Source: an uncultured Chitinophaga sp. (GTDB taxonomy: Bacteria > Bacteroidota > Bacteroidia > Chitinophagales > Chitinophagaceae). Taken from it: 64,000 bases of DNA. Within the stretch, counting starts at the first letter, position 1. Every line of letters begins with the position of its first letter. The stretch lies in NCBI RefSeq assembly GCF_902168175.1, contig NZ_CABHOU010000059.1:248001-312000 (forward strand), written 5' to 3'. Made by a program: the position numbers and the translations under genes. A model generated the notes under the pieces. The model ran no database searches. It worked only from the letters and a program-made list of their open reading frames with translations, and was not told the origin of the DNA. Positions 34,601 through 43,708 of the stretch are shown piece by piece.

Positions 34601-35915
34601 TATCGAAAAACAGCCAGGAGTCGTTGGAATTAAGCGTGATGGTAGAATTCACGAACGGTGAACCCTCGCCCGTAAAGTGTACATCCGTTTTACCCGCCAC
34701 CACGTAATCGGTGTTGAATGCCGGTATCAGGTACTGCGCACTACCCGTAAGATTAACCGTTTGACGCGTACCGGTCACCAGGGTGGTAGGTGCAAAGGCT
34801 CCGTCTTCATAAGTGGCGGAACTGATTTCCATGTTCACCGCCCCCGAAGGATAGTTTTTACCAAAGATGAAACGGGAGTTAGCGGTAAACTGCTTCACCG
34901 TTAATTCGGCAATGGAAAACAAAGCCCAGTTGCCGGTAAAGGTGAGATAATATTGCCCGGCCTCCTGTGAGGTAAACTGGAAGCTCTCTCTTTTAAGCGC
35001 GCGTGTACCATCTGTTACAAAGGTTTTGGTAGCATACCTTGCAGAACCCGCGGTAGTTTTGCCTATGCCCACAGTGATGGTTTTAGAACCGGTAGCATTG
35101 GAGATATAAGCATGCAGCATAGAGAAGTTGTAAGTGGTATTGGCAGCCAGGGTTACCGGGTAACTATACACCGCATTCTGATAGGCGCCGCCATCCCAGC
35201 GGATGTACAACAACCTGCCTGTGTAAGTGCTGCCATTGAGGGTATGCACGTTACCGCCCGACGAAGCATTTACATCCATGTACCTCGACCCGCTGCCACC
35301 GTTGGCGGTGTTAAATAATGTAGTGGTAGTAGCATCCGTGTACGCCCATCCATAACTGCTGGGGGCACCGGAAGTGCTGGCAGCCGTACCGTCCCAGTCG
35401 GGAATCAGGTCGCTGCCGATAGTGGCATTTAGTACAGAATCGGTTTCCACCCCGGCAATAATGTCTTTAATAGCCGCCAGTGGTTTGCTTAACAAATAAG
35501 CACCGTTCTGGTAGATGTGTGCAGAATCTCTTTTCACGGCGATACGGATGGTGTGAAATTCACCGGCATTGGAAGTCGAGAGGTTTTGTGCGCTGGCCAA
35601 CGGCGCTGTCCATTTCAGGTTGGCCGCATCCAGCGATAACCGGAAACCTTTCAGTTGTGCGTTACGGGCGTCAATATCCAGCCCGCGGCCAGCGGCCGAA
35701 GTCACTTTTGCTACCACCTGCAGGGTAAACTCCGACGGCAGGCTGCGAAATCGCAGGGAGGTGTCGGTAGCGGAGGAACTTGAATAGGTTTTAGCCGAAA
35801 ACAGGGTGTTGGCTAACGTCGACTTTGTGGGTAAAACAGGCGCCTGCGCGCTCGTGTTGTACTGCCCCAGGCACATTGCGGCCATGAGCAGTAAGATGGG
35901 TTGAATTCTCTTCAT
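31692..35915 (-). CDS. Large secreted GH128 beta-1,3-glucanase with LamG and T9SS domains
   Basis: 1407 residues. Signal peptide about 1-24. N-terminal half: beta-sandwich and carbohydrate-binding-like modules (about 50-340). GH128 (Asl1-like) barrel at about 560-810 with LLGFNEPDRPDQ (acid/base candidate Glu640), DYVAIHCYWGG and PIWITEWNNGA (nucleophile candidate Glu730); GH128 enzymes are endo- or exo-beta-1,3-glucanases. Then two to three FN3-like repeats (VNWTAV...YNLKRSLSASGPF, YYYVVTTLNSAGES), a LamG/concanavalin domain (about 1100-1290, ...DFTIATWFKMPANQGYNTRL...) and a T9SS type A domain (KVYPNPVSSRLNIELP...). So it is a surface-held or released beta-1,3-glucanase. Divergent from the GH16 gene. 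Confidence 0.9.
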   Translation of the reverse strand: MKRIQPILLLMAAMCLGQYNTSAQAPVLPTKSTLANTLFSAKTYSSSSATDTSLRFRSLPSEFTLQVVAKVTSAAGRGLDIDARNAQLKGFRLSLDAANLKWTAPLASAQNLSTSNAGEFHTIRIAVKRDSAHIYQNGAYLLSKPLAAIKDIIAGVETDSVLNATIGSDLIPDWDGTAASTSGAPSSYGWAYTDATTTTLFNTANGGSGSRYMDVNASSGGNVHTLNGSTYTGRLLYIRWDGGAYQNAVYSYPVTLAANTTYNFSMLHAYISNATGSKTITVGIGKTTAGSARYATKTFVTDGTRALKRESFQFTSQEAGQYYLTFTGNWALFSIAELTVKQFTANSRFIFGKNYPSGAVNMEISSATYEDGAFAPTTLVTGTRQTVNLTGSAQYLIPAFNTDYVVAGKTDVHFTGEGSPFVNSTITLNSNDSWLFFDNVKPSLITANWLSSVKINGAAAVVNSNVRLSPYKNGTVVIPNGNQTSLAALQVYSQQNLSGTSATYPIEVYNSLGALDNKIRSFKLKRGYMATFGNNPDGTGYSRVFIASDSDLVVNTMPQGLDTTVSFVRVLKWNWVSKKGKAGGGTPVNLTNSTWYYDWNIGGSTAADYEYAAIRQTQYWPGWGDINSKSNISHLLGFNEPDRPDQANMSVETAIAQWPELMKSGLRVGSPAPSNPPAWLDKFMAKADSLNYRVDYVAIHCYWGGITPQTWYNRLKAIYDQFKRPIWITEWNNGANWTTETWPTEQNAQFQKQLEDLKGILNVLDTASFVERYAIYDWVENKRALVLADTLTPAGKYYAASKSDFAFNRSKEYIHAWKLTAPTIFSSIKSTDYFKTTISWTDINGELGSKYILERKIDGRDADFVLLQQYTGYAAAAVMTFEDSVFAKATYRLKAFGTNGVTFVYSGTHEILRDVAPVAPTVTGDVVSATKLRINWTAVTSARSYNLKRSLSASGPFTTIAARTNALTFLDEGLQPATNYYYVVTTLNSAGESANSTVLLKATPALVVPAGATNPRIASGDAKITLSWDFMYDAKYKILRSSSAGGTYDTLVNNLDAVRYEDRTRANGSTWYYKIIAYNNAGSSPASAAFTGAPVAGRYLRMNFNEGAGTLAKDNWGGYNGTLANAAVWTTGKDVGSGAVNLVKASGSYIQLESGAMSELEDFTIATWFKMPANQGYNTRLFDFGNSTSVFMMLTPRVSTANGPSLRYKITCPAGTNDRYMAYDLPLDQWVHLAISQQGSIFKMYVNGTLQYTDSSATVTPSDMGITVNNYLGRSQYSTDPYSDHTYDDLVIYNYALSAAQVDDLYDGNMLNLLAAAPYIAPVEASPKAKVYPNPVSSRLNIELPVDAAADLLVQLYNLAGQQVLEEKKTANGSRLQYVDVSNLPAGVYQLRVINAGKVYNARVLKQ

Positions 35916-36063
35916 AACGGATTCTTTATATTAATAAAAATGAGAGGGGAAAAATGATTTAGTGTCTATCGCCTGTATCAAGATGGTTTTTCTTTAACGT
36001 ACTATAAATTTATCGAGAGAAATGGTACCGTAAGGAGGGGGAAATCGGATAAAAAGGGGGCAT

Positions 36064-36083
36064 TTTCGTATAATCGTACGAAA
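36064..36083. promoter_or_regulatory. Inverted repeat in the GH128/GH16 divergent spacer
   Basis: TTTCGTA TAATCG TACGAAA: a perfect 7-bp inverted repeat with 6-nt spacer. It lies between two divergent glucanase genes and is a candidate operator for both. The regulator is unknown. Confidence 0.45.
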
Positions 36084-36149
36084 TGATGACCGGTAAGAAT
36101 AAAAAAGAGGGAATACGTATTTTACCTGTCTACTAATATCTGTGTTTCC

Positions 36150-36986
36150 ATGTTACGTTCCTGCATCGCCATTTGCGCCCTTTCGCTTTTATTAATAATA
36201 CCTGCCGCTGCCCAGCAAAAGCCGGGATGGAAACTGGTGTGGCAGGACGAGTTCAATTATACCGGTTTGCCAGACAGTAGCAAATGGCGGTATGAAATCG
36301 GGCATGTTCGTAACATGGAGCAGCAATACTATACGGTAAAGCGGAAAGAGAACATTTGGGTGGGAAAGGGAGTATTGACGATTACCGGCCGTAAGGAACC
36401 TTACCGTAACAACCGCTATCGCCCGGGATCCACCGAATGGAAACTGAAAGACTCCCTGGCGCAATACACTTCTGCCAGTATCAATACCGAAGGTAAAGCC
36501 TCCTGGAAGTACGGCCGTGTGGAGATGAAAGCCAAACTGCCCAAAGGCGGCGGCATGTGGCCTGCGTTCTGGATGCTGGGCATTAACCGGGAACAGGTAA
36601 ACTGGCCTCTATGCGGCGAAATAGATATTATGGAGTTTGTGGGCAACATGCCTAAAGATGTATATGGCACTATGCATTGGGCCGATACGGGCACACATAA
36701 ACATGCTTCCTCCGGCACTAAAACCTTTGACACTACCATCAGCGATAAATTCCACATCTACGCAGTGGAATGGAACGAAAAATCGATCGATGTGTACTTC
36801 GATGATCTTAAGTATTTCAGTTTTGCTACGGAGGTGGCGGGTAAGGGCGATGACAATGCCTTCCGGAAAGAATTCTACCTGTTGCTCAACCTGGCTATGG
36901 GTGCGAAATGGCCCGGCCCTATCGACGATACCGTTTTACCACAGACTTTTAAGGTGGATTATGTGAGGGTTTACCAGCGGCCTTAA
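36150..36986 (+). CDS. Secreted GH16 beta-glucanase (laminarinase-type)
   Basis: 278 residues. Signal peptide about 1-22 (...IIPAAAQQ). One GH16 jelly-roll domain: WKLVWQDEFNYTGLPDSSKW at the start, the GRVEMKAKLPKGGGMWPAFWML strand pair (split here by position 125-145), the catalytic motif GEIDIMEF with Glu157 nucleophile, Asp159 and Glu162 acid/base, then HTWAVEW-like HIYAVEWNEKSIDVYFDD, and NLAMGAKWPG. The EIDIMEF version with a Met bulge is typical for laminarinase and lichenase branches, so beta-1,3- or mixed-linkage glucan is the likely substrate. It runs toward the DUF5695-like gene, 86 bp away. Confidence 0.93.
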   Translation: MLRSCIAICALSLLLIIPAAAQQKPGWKLVWQDEFNYTGLPDSSKWRYEIGHVRNMEQQYYTVKRKENIWVGKGVLTITGRKEPYRNNRYRPGSTEWKLKDSLAQYTSASINTEGKASWKYGRVEMKAKLPKGGGMWPAFWMLGINREQVNWPLCGEIDIMEFVGNMPKDVYGTMHWADTGTHKHASSGTKTFDTTISDKFHIYAVEWNEKSIDVYFDDLKYFSFATEVAGKGDDNAFRKEFYLLLNLAMGAKWPGPIDDTVLPQTFKVDYVRVYQRP

Positions 36987-37072
36987 AGCTGGCCGCCATT
37001 CCTGTCAAAATCCGCCAACTCTCCGCTAATATAAAGGACACACTGCTGCTGAATTACAGTTAGCTTCGGAGT

Positions 37073-39727
37073 ATGAGGTTTTGGCTTTTCATCTGCGCAG
37101 CACTGGGATGTTTCTCCCTGGCCGCCACCGCACAACACACGGACACGCTTAGCAACGGAGACTTTTTAATTATCAGGGACCAGAAGGGGCTTTCCGCTAT
37201 CCGCAACCGGCATGATATCTATCCTACCAATTATGTGCGGGCAAACCGGCACTTTGGGGAAATAACCATGCGATACACGCAAAACGGGCGGCGCGACTCT
37301 TCCCTGACCAACCTTCTTACCCAAAGTTTCGACCTTAGGAACAATACGCTTTACTGGAATATCCGGATAAAAAACAACGGCAAAGGTCTGCTCATTATCG
37401 ACGACCTTTTCCTAGACCTGCCCTATAACAGCCAGGGCGGTGAAAATCCAAAGGAGATATTTGAGCAGCAGGTGATCAAACACCATTTTATATCGGGCAA
37501 CAACTCGTTCATCTTCTGGCAACGCCCTACCGGCGTTGGTCCCTATCTTTTAATGACACCACAAAAAGGCACCGGACTCGAATACTTCACCGCCAACCGT
37601 GGCTTCCAGGCCTTCATCCATTCTGCCTACACGTCGGGTAAAATACAGGGAAGCTGGCGCCAGCCTAATACCAAACTTACGCTGCAACCGGGTCAGGAAC
37701 AAACATATAGTTTTGTTCTGCAGTGGGTGAAAGATTACAACAACATCCGGGAAAAACTGGCCGGTAATGGATTGATAGATGTACACGTAATGCCAGGCAT
37801 GACCATCCCTACCGATATGCATGTAAAACTGGCACTGCATACCAAAGTACCGCTGAATAAACTCAGTGCCGAATTCCCGGCCCAAACAAAAATCACTTAT
37901 CTCGGCGAAAAGCAGAAAGGGTATCATCATTATGATATCAGCTTCCGCAAACTGGGCGAGAATAAACTGACGTTAAAGTATAACGGTAACGAGAATACAT
38001 ACCTGGAATTCTTTGTTACAGAACCACTGGAAACCCTTTACAAAAAAAGGGCATCGTTCCTTGTTTCGCATCAGCAACATAAAGACAGTACTAAATGGTA
38101 CAATGGACTCATATCGGTATGGGACATGAAAAACCAGGTACTGCGTGGCCCCGATAATACCGACGGTTTTGATGGCTGGTGGGGTTATGTGCTCGCCTGC
38201 GACGATCCGGCGCTGGGCAAAGCACCGTACCTGGCCGCCAAGAACCTTTATTACCCCGAGCAGAAAGAAATAGACGCCATAGAATATTACATCGAACATT
38301 TTGTATGGGGCGGACTGCAGCGCACGGATAAGGAAACGCCAAACCCGTACGGAATTTACGGCACTCCTAACTGGTGGGTGAACCGCGACAGCACACGCCG
38401 TTCGCTGATGGTAAACGACAAGAACCAGGACAAAATGCACATCTGGCGATCGTACGATTATCCGCACCTGATGATGATGTACTACCACATGTACCAGATC
38501 GCTGCCATGTACCCCGACAAAGTTCATTATCTCGATAAAAAGGGCTACCTGGAAAGGGCGAGGGAAACAGCGAAAGCTTACTTCATCTATCCCTATCAAA
38601 TATTACCCTGGTACGAAACTTACAAATGGGGCTGTTATAACGAACTGCTAATAGTGCCGCTCATAGCCGATCTTGAAAAGGAAGGATATAAAGAAGATGC
38701 AGACTGGCTGAGAAAAGAGTGGGAAAAGAAAGTAAAATACTTCGTATACGACGACCCCTACCCTTTCCGCTCCGAATATGCAGTAGATGCTACCGCTTTT
38801 GAGTCGAGCCAGGCATTGGCCGCGTACGGAACTGATCATGAAATGAAACCAGACAGCAATCTTTGGTTTGATAAGAACCTGCAGAAATGGTATTCGCACC
38901 CTGTTGTTACCCGCGACAGTGCGCGACGTTTTATGGACAGGCAAATACAGGCCAACATTGCATTACGTGGCTGGCTGGAACCATCGTTCTATTACCTGGG
39001 CAGCGACTTCCGTGGTAAAAGTGATGGCTTTACATTAAGTTATATGTCACAGATGGGTGGCTGGGCCATACTGGATTACGCGCTCCATTATGCTACCGAA
39101 CCTGCAGATTACCTGCGGCTTGGTTATGCCTCTTACCTCAGTTCCTTCGCGCTGATGAATACGGGCACAGCCGAAAGCAACTACGGCGCATGGTACCCCG
39201 GCAAAGAGAACGACGGTGCCAGCGGTTGGGCCTTCGAGCCACAACAGCGCGCACGCACCTGGATACGTAAGGAGCAGGGACGTGGTCCGTGGTTTTATGA
39301 TGGAGAAATAGATTTAGGATACGGAGGGGCCACCCGTGCAGCCGCCACCATCGTAACCAACGACCCCGTATTTGGCCTGGTAGCTTATGGCGGAACATTA
39401 CGTGCCTTTAAAGACAGCCTGCAAATTGTACCGCATGATGGCTTGCGGAACAGGTTGTATTGCCGACATGCAGCCCCGCTGGATATTACGCTCAACCGCG
39501 ACAGGTTTGAAAAACTTACGATCGGAAAAAACTTTGTGAATGCGACACTTACACATGCCGTTATTACAGCCCATACTACTGTTATAACGCTGAGCGGATT
39601 ACCGGCAGGGAAATATAACGTACAGGTGAACGGTCGTCAGACAGGAACAATTACAAATACAGGAAAAATGGAAGCAGCAATAGAAGTGTTGGGGGCAGGG
39701 AGTTCCATCAGCATAAAAAAGATTTAA
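37073..39727 (+). CDS. Secreted DUF5695-like protein, probable glycan-active
   Basis: 884 residues with a signal peptide (about 1-20, ...SLAATAQ). I recognise it as DUF5695-like with moderate confidence. The N-terminal 300 residues look beta-rich (LSNGDFLIIRDQKGLSAIRN, YNSQGGENPKEIFEQQ). The later part has the look of an (alpha/alpha) toroid: DNTDGFDGWWGYVLACDDPA, GGLQRTDKETPNPYGIYGTP, YDYPHLMMMYYHMYQIAAMY, YKWGCYNELL, ending in a beta domain (LPAGKYNVQVNGRQTG). No catalytic acid is established. It directly follows the GH16 gene on the same strand, so a role in the same glucan pathway is inferred. Confidence 0.75.
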   Translation: MRFWLFICAALGCFSLAATAQHTDTLSNGDFLIIRDQKGLSAIRNRHDIYPTNYVRANRHFGEITMRYTQNGRRDSSLTNLLTQSFDLRNNTLYWNIRIKNNGKGLLIIDDLFLDLPYNSQGGENPKEIFEQQVIKHHFISGNNSFIFWQRPTGVGPYLLMTPQKGTGLEYFTANRGFQAFIHSAYTSGKIQGSWRQPNTKLTLQPGQEQTYSFVLQWVKDYNNIREKLAGNGLIDVHVMPGMTIPTDMHVKLALHTKVPLNKLSAEFPAQTKITYLGEKQKGYHHYDISFRKLGENKLTLKYNGNENTYLEFFVTEPLETLYKKRASFLVSHQQHKDSTKWYNGLISVWDMKNQVLRGPDNTDGFDGWWGYVLACDDPALGKAPYLAAKNLYYPEQKEIDAIEYYIEHFVWGGLQRTDKETPNPYGIYGTPNWWVNRDSTRRSLMVNDKNQDKMHIWRSYDYPHLMMMYYHMYQIAAMYPDKVHYLDKKGYLERARETAKAYFIYPYQILPWYETYKWGCYNELLIVPLIADLEKEGYKEDADWLRKEWEKKVKYFVYDDPYPFRSEYAVDATAFESSQALAAYGTDHEMKPDSNLWFDKNLQKWYSHPVVTRDSARRFMDRQIQANIALRGWLEPSFYYLGSDFRGKSDGFTLSYMSQMGGWAILDYALHYATEPADYLRLGYASYLSSFALMNTGTAESNYGAWYPGKENDGASGWAFEPQQRARTWIRKEQGRGPWFYDGEIDLGYGGATRAAATIVTNDPVFGLVAYGGTLRAFKDSLQIVPHDGLRNRLYCRHAAPLDITLNRDRFEKLTIGKNFVNATLTHAVITAHTTVITLSGLPAGKYNVQVNGRQTGTITNTGKMEAAIEVLGAGSSISIKKI

Positions 39728-39980
39728 GCGTTACCTGTTAGCCAGGCGACTAACTCATTGGCAAATGCCCCGTACCCCAACCAAGCAGGGCCTGCTATTG
39801 CTGGCAAACCTTTTCACGAACGCCTTTTTACACATCCCGGGCATCCTAACCGTCATTTCGGTGCTTAAGCAATCCGCCGACTACATCCTTCCTTTAATTT
39901 GCATCCCGGAATATCCCAAAAACTAAATTGCCGGAGCCAAGCTTACGGCGACACGATCAAACTCCAAAAGTACACCTATT

Positions 39981-41225
39981 ATGAAACGTTTAGCAGTTTA
40001 CCTCCTGACAGGCTTGTTAGCCATAACCGCCTGCGACAAGAACAAAGAAGAAAACGAACTTCCCGTAACACCTGGTACTGGCAAAGTAACGCCGGTGGGC
40101 ACACCGGAGGAAACGGCAAAGGCGGAAAAAACGATCGGAGCCGCCGGAGGAACACTGAGCAGCCTCGACGGACAAATGACAGTAACAATTCCGGCTGGCG
40201 CTTTTACTGCCGATCAGAATGTTACCATCCAGCGTATTACCAATAACAATCCAATGGGGATTCACAGTGGTTACCGCATTACACCGCACAACGTAACATT
40301 TGCGAAAGAGGTGACCATCACCTTCCCATATACGGATGAAGATGTTACCAATACGGTCCCGGAAGCTCTGGGCATTGCATTTCAGGATGCAAATGGTGTG
40401 TGGCAGCGTATCGTAGATCCAGTACTCGATAAAACGAATAAAACAGTATCTGTAAAAACAGATCACTTCAGCGACTGGAGCTTTTTTGAAACTTTCGAAA
40501 TTACCACAACCGCCAGCACATTATCTGTTAATGAATCCGCGATCCTGGAAGTATGGTCAGATGCAGATTTGCTGGCACCAATTCAAGGTAACACCCAACC
40601 CATTGGTGAACGAGCTAAAGGCACGGAAGACTACATAAAGGGCTGGAAACTTACGGGGGCAGGTAAGCTCAAAGTGGCTGCAGGTAACAAAGAGGCTACC
40701 TATACCGCTCCTGGTACTGTTCCCGGTTCACCCAACCCGGTTGCCATTACCGTAAATATTAACTTAAGAAAAAAAGGTGTTTACCTGCTTATCACTCATA
40801 TTACAATCGTGGACGGCGAAATCTCTGTTCGCGTAAACGGTGGAGAATGGTTTACACAGCCTGCATCTCCTTCGGTGAAATTTGCCGATGGGTATTATTC
40901 CATAGCAGAAGCAGATGGTGATGCATCAGGGCGATTTGTTTTTGGCAGATGGCCCGGCGGCACAGGCACCTTCCCGTTTAAAGAACCAACTGCTCCCACC
41001 GGCACACATGTCCACTATCACATCACCGGTGTTGACAACTACACCGCTTCTTACATCAATAACGAACGGCTGGTTGCCAGCGGCGGCGGCATTACCATTA
41101 CCAGCATCGGCGAGCCTAATGGCTTCTTCGAAGGCACATTCCTCCTTGAACCGGCAGGCCACGGTCCTCTTTTGCAGAACACAGCTAAAGTGGAAGGAAA
41201 ATTCAAGATAAGGAGAACCTGGTAA
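39981..41225 (+). CDS. Lipoprotein with N-terminal ZU5-like domain
   Basis: 414 residues. Lipoprotein signal peptide MKRLAVYLLTGLLAITAC with lipobox cysteine 18, followed by charged residues, so probably held in the outer membrane. Residues about 45-160 read as a ZU5-like beta domain: IGAAGGTLSSLDGQMTVTIP, then GAFTADQNVTIQRI, ITPHNVTFAKEVTITFPYTD, VKTDHFSDWSFFE. The second half is also beta-rich with Gly-rich strands and no enzyme motif. Its place among glucanase and PUL genes suggests a surface glycan-binding or assembly role, but this is inference. It converges on GH76 with a shared terminator between. Confidence 0.65.
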   Translation: MKRLAVYLLTGLLAITACDKNKEENELPVTPGTGKVTPVGTPEETAKAEKTIGAAGGTLSSLDGQMTVTIPAGAFTADQNVTIQRITNNNPMGIHSGYRITPHNVTFAKEVTITFPYTDEDVTNTVPEALGIAFQDANGVWQRIVDPVLDKTNKTVSVKTDHFSDWSFFETFEITTTASTLSVNESAILEVWSDADLLAPIQGNTQPIGERAKGTEDYIKGWKLTGAGKLKVAAGNKEATYTAPGTVPGSPNPVAITVNINLRKKGVYLLITHITIVDGEISVRVNGGEWFTQPASPSVKFADGYYSIAEADGDASGRFVFGRWPGGTGTFPFKEPTAPTGTHVHYHITGVDNYTASYINNERLVASGGGITITSIGEPNGFFEGTFLLEPAGHGPLLQNTAKVEGKFKIRRTW

Positions 41226-41322
41226 CGTACACAGTTGCCCAAATTGGCAAACCTGTTAACGAAACTGCTCAGGCAGACCGAAAGTTCAAAGTACGCAGGT
41301 AGCAATACATTTGATAAAAAAG

Positions 41323-41354
41323 AGAGCGGATAAACCTGGTGGCTTATCCGCTCT
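41323..41354. terminator. Bidirectional terminator between lipoprotein and GH76 genes
   Basis: AGAGCGGATAA and TTATCCGCTCT form a perfect 11-bp stem with a 10-nt loop, with A-rich sequence on the left and TTTT on the right. It can serve both converging genes. Confidence 0.8.
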
Positions 41355-41401
41355 TTTGCTTGAGGTATGATCAACTTCGGATCACGTCCAATAAATGGAT
41401 A

Positions 41402-42544
41402 CTAGTCTATTAATTCAAGGTCTTTAAGTTTTGCTACCGCTTCTATCAGCATCGCACCGCTCAACTGGATAGTGAGATCGGTGTTCGTTACTTTATTGTT
41501 CCAGTTAGGACCGTATACAACAGCCGGACGGGTAGTACCTTTCAGCCAGAGTGTTTCCCCATTCAGCTTCAGGAAGTTCGCAAACTTGGTTTTATCAGTG
41601 CTGCTAAGGCTGCCATCGGTAATCAGCAGCATCATGTAACGTACCAGTATGCCTTTGAACAACCCGCCATCTCCGCCACCTTCATCTTTCATGATATTAC
41701 CGGTGGTAAAATCGCCTGTAAGTGCATTATTGGCAGTACGCAGCGCATCGGCCATATACACGGCTTCGCCGGTGATCTTATATAATTCTACAGCAGCGCC
41801 AATAAATACGCCCTGGTTGTAAGTGAACTTCCAGGCTTTGTTGGTACCGGTATCATCCAGTCCGTCCCACACCAAACCGGTCATAGGGTCGGTAAGATTG
41901 TTCTTTTGCCACAGGTAGCTTTTCTTCGCCCAATCCAGGTCTGCCGGATCGCGGTTTAACTGGTACATGCGGGATGCGATAATACAGGCAGGCGCATTGG
42001 CCGGTGTATTTTTGTTCGCACGATCTTTGGTCCAGTAGAAGCCGCCGCCCCACCTGTCGTCCCAACCACCTTTGATGTCGTTCCACAAAAGTTCCGCGGT
42101 GGTTTTGTAATTCACATCGCTGGTTACTTCAAATGCGCGGATACAGGCCAGTGCCATCCATTCCATATCATCATAAAAATGATTGATATAGGTGTTACCG
42201 TTCTTTACCTTCATACCTGCAAGCAGATCATCCATGCGGGCTTTTACCTGCGGATCGTTTTTACGGATATAAGCATCGGTAAGTACATCCAGCGCATGGG
42301 CATTGGGCCAGTAATGAAAGGTGGTTTTGCCTGAATTATTCTCGTTAAAATATTTGCCTGAGGCATTGTAAAAGTTAGCCAGCAGGGAAGTATAAGATGA
42401 ATCCGCGATCAGTGGCCAGTTATAAACATAAGCTGTTTTACCGGCGCCGGGGCCCGGACCATCATCTACCGGCTCCTTTAAACAGGAACTAAAAGATGCA
42501 GCCACCAGCAGGCTTACGGATAATTGTTTTAAGTAATTACGCAT
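41402..42544 (-). CDS. GH76 endo-alpha-1,6-mannanase lipoprotein
   Basis: GH76 enzymes cleave the alpha-1,6-mannan backbone of yeast and fungal mannan. 380 residues. Lipoprotein signal with Cys21 (SFSSC), so likely surface or periplasmic. The family's paired catalytic aspartates are present in NHFYDDMEWM (Asp125, Asp126). Other family phrases: FHYWPNAHALDVLTDAY, GGWDDRWGGGFYWTKD, NAPACIIASRMY and FTYNQGVFIGA. Last gene of the ECF-FecR-SusC-SusD-SusE-GH76 operon, 7 bp after susE, and the main clue to what this operon targets. Confidence 0.93.
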   Translation of the reverse strand: MRNYLKQLSVSLLVAASFSSCLKEPVDDGPGPGAGKTAYVYNWPLIADSSYTSLLANFYNASGKYFNENNSGKTTFHYWPNAHALDVLTDAYIRKNDPQVKARMDDLLAGMKVKNGNTYINHFYDDMEWMALACIRAFEVTSDVNYKTTAELLWNDIKGGWDDRWGGGFYWTKDRANKNTPANAPACIIASRMYQLNRDPADLDWAKKSYLWQKNNLTDPMTGLVWDGLDDTGTNKAWKFTYNQGVFIGAAVELYKITGEAVYMADALRTANNALTGDFTTGNIMKDEGGGDGGLFKGILVRYMMLLITDGSLSSTDKTKFANFLKLNGETLWLKGTTRPAVVYGPNWNNKVTNTDLTIQLSGAMLIEAVAKLKDLELID

Positions 42545-42551
42545 ACTCGGG

Positions 42552-43688
42552 TTATTTTACGATTACTTCGTGTGTATAATTCTTATCGGCCCTGAAGTAA
42601 ACGTTTACGTCATTGGCTTTTGTGTCTACAGTGGCTTTAAACTTAAAGCTGTTCTGCCAGCGGTCGCTGGAAACGGATCTCAGCTCCCAGAAAGAAAGTG
42701 CAGTAGCATCGGTAGGACGTTGGTTATCCGCATTCGCGCTACCCCACCATTCGTCTGCAGCAACACCGGCGGGCGTGGTCGTTTTCATACGGAATTTGTA
42801 ACGTTCATCCCTACCCCATGATTCGGCCCTGAATGTAATTACCTGGTTCTGAATACTCCAGGTGCCATTGCTGATGTACGGAATTTCAAACAGGAACTTG
42901 TCATCCGGCGCAAACCAAAGGCCAATTGTACCCAGTTCAGTAGCGGTAGCCGTTGCATTGTTAAAATCCAGCCGAATGCGATAAACTTTAGTACCAGTCT
43001 GTGTATTATCACCACCTTCTTTCAGTAAACCTGCGTCCATGGAATACAAGTTAGGCGTACCGGTATTGCGGTCGGCAAACTGGTATTTACCATCTTTCAA
43101 AGAAGTGTACAGTTCGAATACGCCCGCGGTGGTAGACTTAAATTTGAGCGCATTGGCCAGGGTAGCACCGCCCTCTGTAGCTGCACCTGTGAGGTAAAGA
43201 TCCACTGGAATTTCAGCAAAACCGTTAGGCCTTTCTACTTCAATTGTCCTGCTTTCTTTGGCAGCCTGGATGTTGTAACCTTTAGAAGCGTTTACGGTCC
43301 ATTTGATCTTACCTGTGCCGAGTGCAGCAATACCAGCTTTACCCGCCAGACTGTTCAGGTCTTTGTGCGACAGGGTAAGCCTGTTCTGAATACCACCGCC
43401 ATCAGAAGCTATTTTACCGATCGGGGTGGTAAAGTTACCGTCAGCCTTATCAAACACCACTTCGTACAGCACCAGCGAACCGTCTTCTGCACGGGCCTGG
43501 TCCCATTCAAACGAGAGCGCAGCGCTTGTTGCGGGCTGCAGTTTGGTGAATTTATCGTTTACAGGCGCCGTCAGCTTGTCAACGGGCTGTATGTTCGTAT
43601 TGAGTTCGTAATCATCTTTACAGCCGGTAAGCATAGAGGCTACCAGTAAAGGCAGGGACATTGTTAAAGCAGCTATATATCTTTTCAT
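42552..43688 (-). CDS. SusE/SusF-type outer-membrane glycan-binding lipoprotein
   Basis: 378 residues from ATG 43688; the frame extends ten codons upstream into sequence that does not fit. Lipoprotein signal MKRYIAALTMSLPLLVASML then TGCKDD (lipobox cysteine about 23). The N-terminal domain has the SusE pattern: PVDKLTAPVNDKFTKLQPAT, SAALSFEWDQARAEDGSLVL, YEVVFDK. The rest contains two beta domains with GTIGLWFAPDDKFLFEIPYI and TPAGVAADEWWGSANADNQR typical of SusE/F starch- or glycan-binding modules. It is placed between SusD (20 bp) and GH76 (7 bp), so it likely holds mannan-type glycan on the surface. Confidence 0.85.
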   Translation of the reverse strand: MKRYIAALTMSLPLLVASMLTGCKDDYELNTNIQPVDKLTAPVNDKFTKLQPATSAALSFEWDQARAEDGSLVLYEVVFDKADGNFTTPIGKIASDGGGIQNRLTLSHKDLNSLAGKAGIAALGTGKIKWTVNASKGYNIQAAKESRTIEVERPNGFAEIPVDLYLTGAATEGGATLANALKFKSTTAGVFELYTSLKDGKYQFADRNTGTPNLYSMDAGLLKEGGDNTQTGTKVYRIRLDFNNATATATELGTIGLWFAPDDKFLFEIPYISNGTWSIQNQVITFRAESWGRDERYKFRMKTTTPAGVAADEWWGSANADNQRPTDATALSFWELRSVSSDRWQNSFKFKATVDTKANDVNVYFRADKNYTHEVIVK

Positions 43689-43708
43689 AACAGAATTTTT
43701 AAGAGTGT

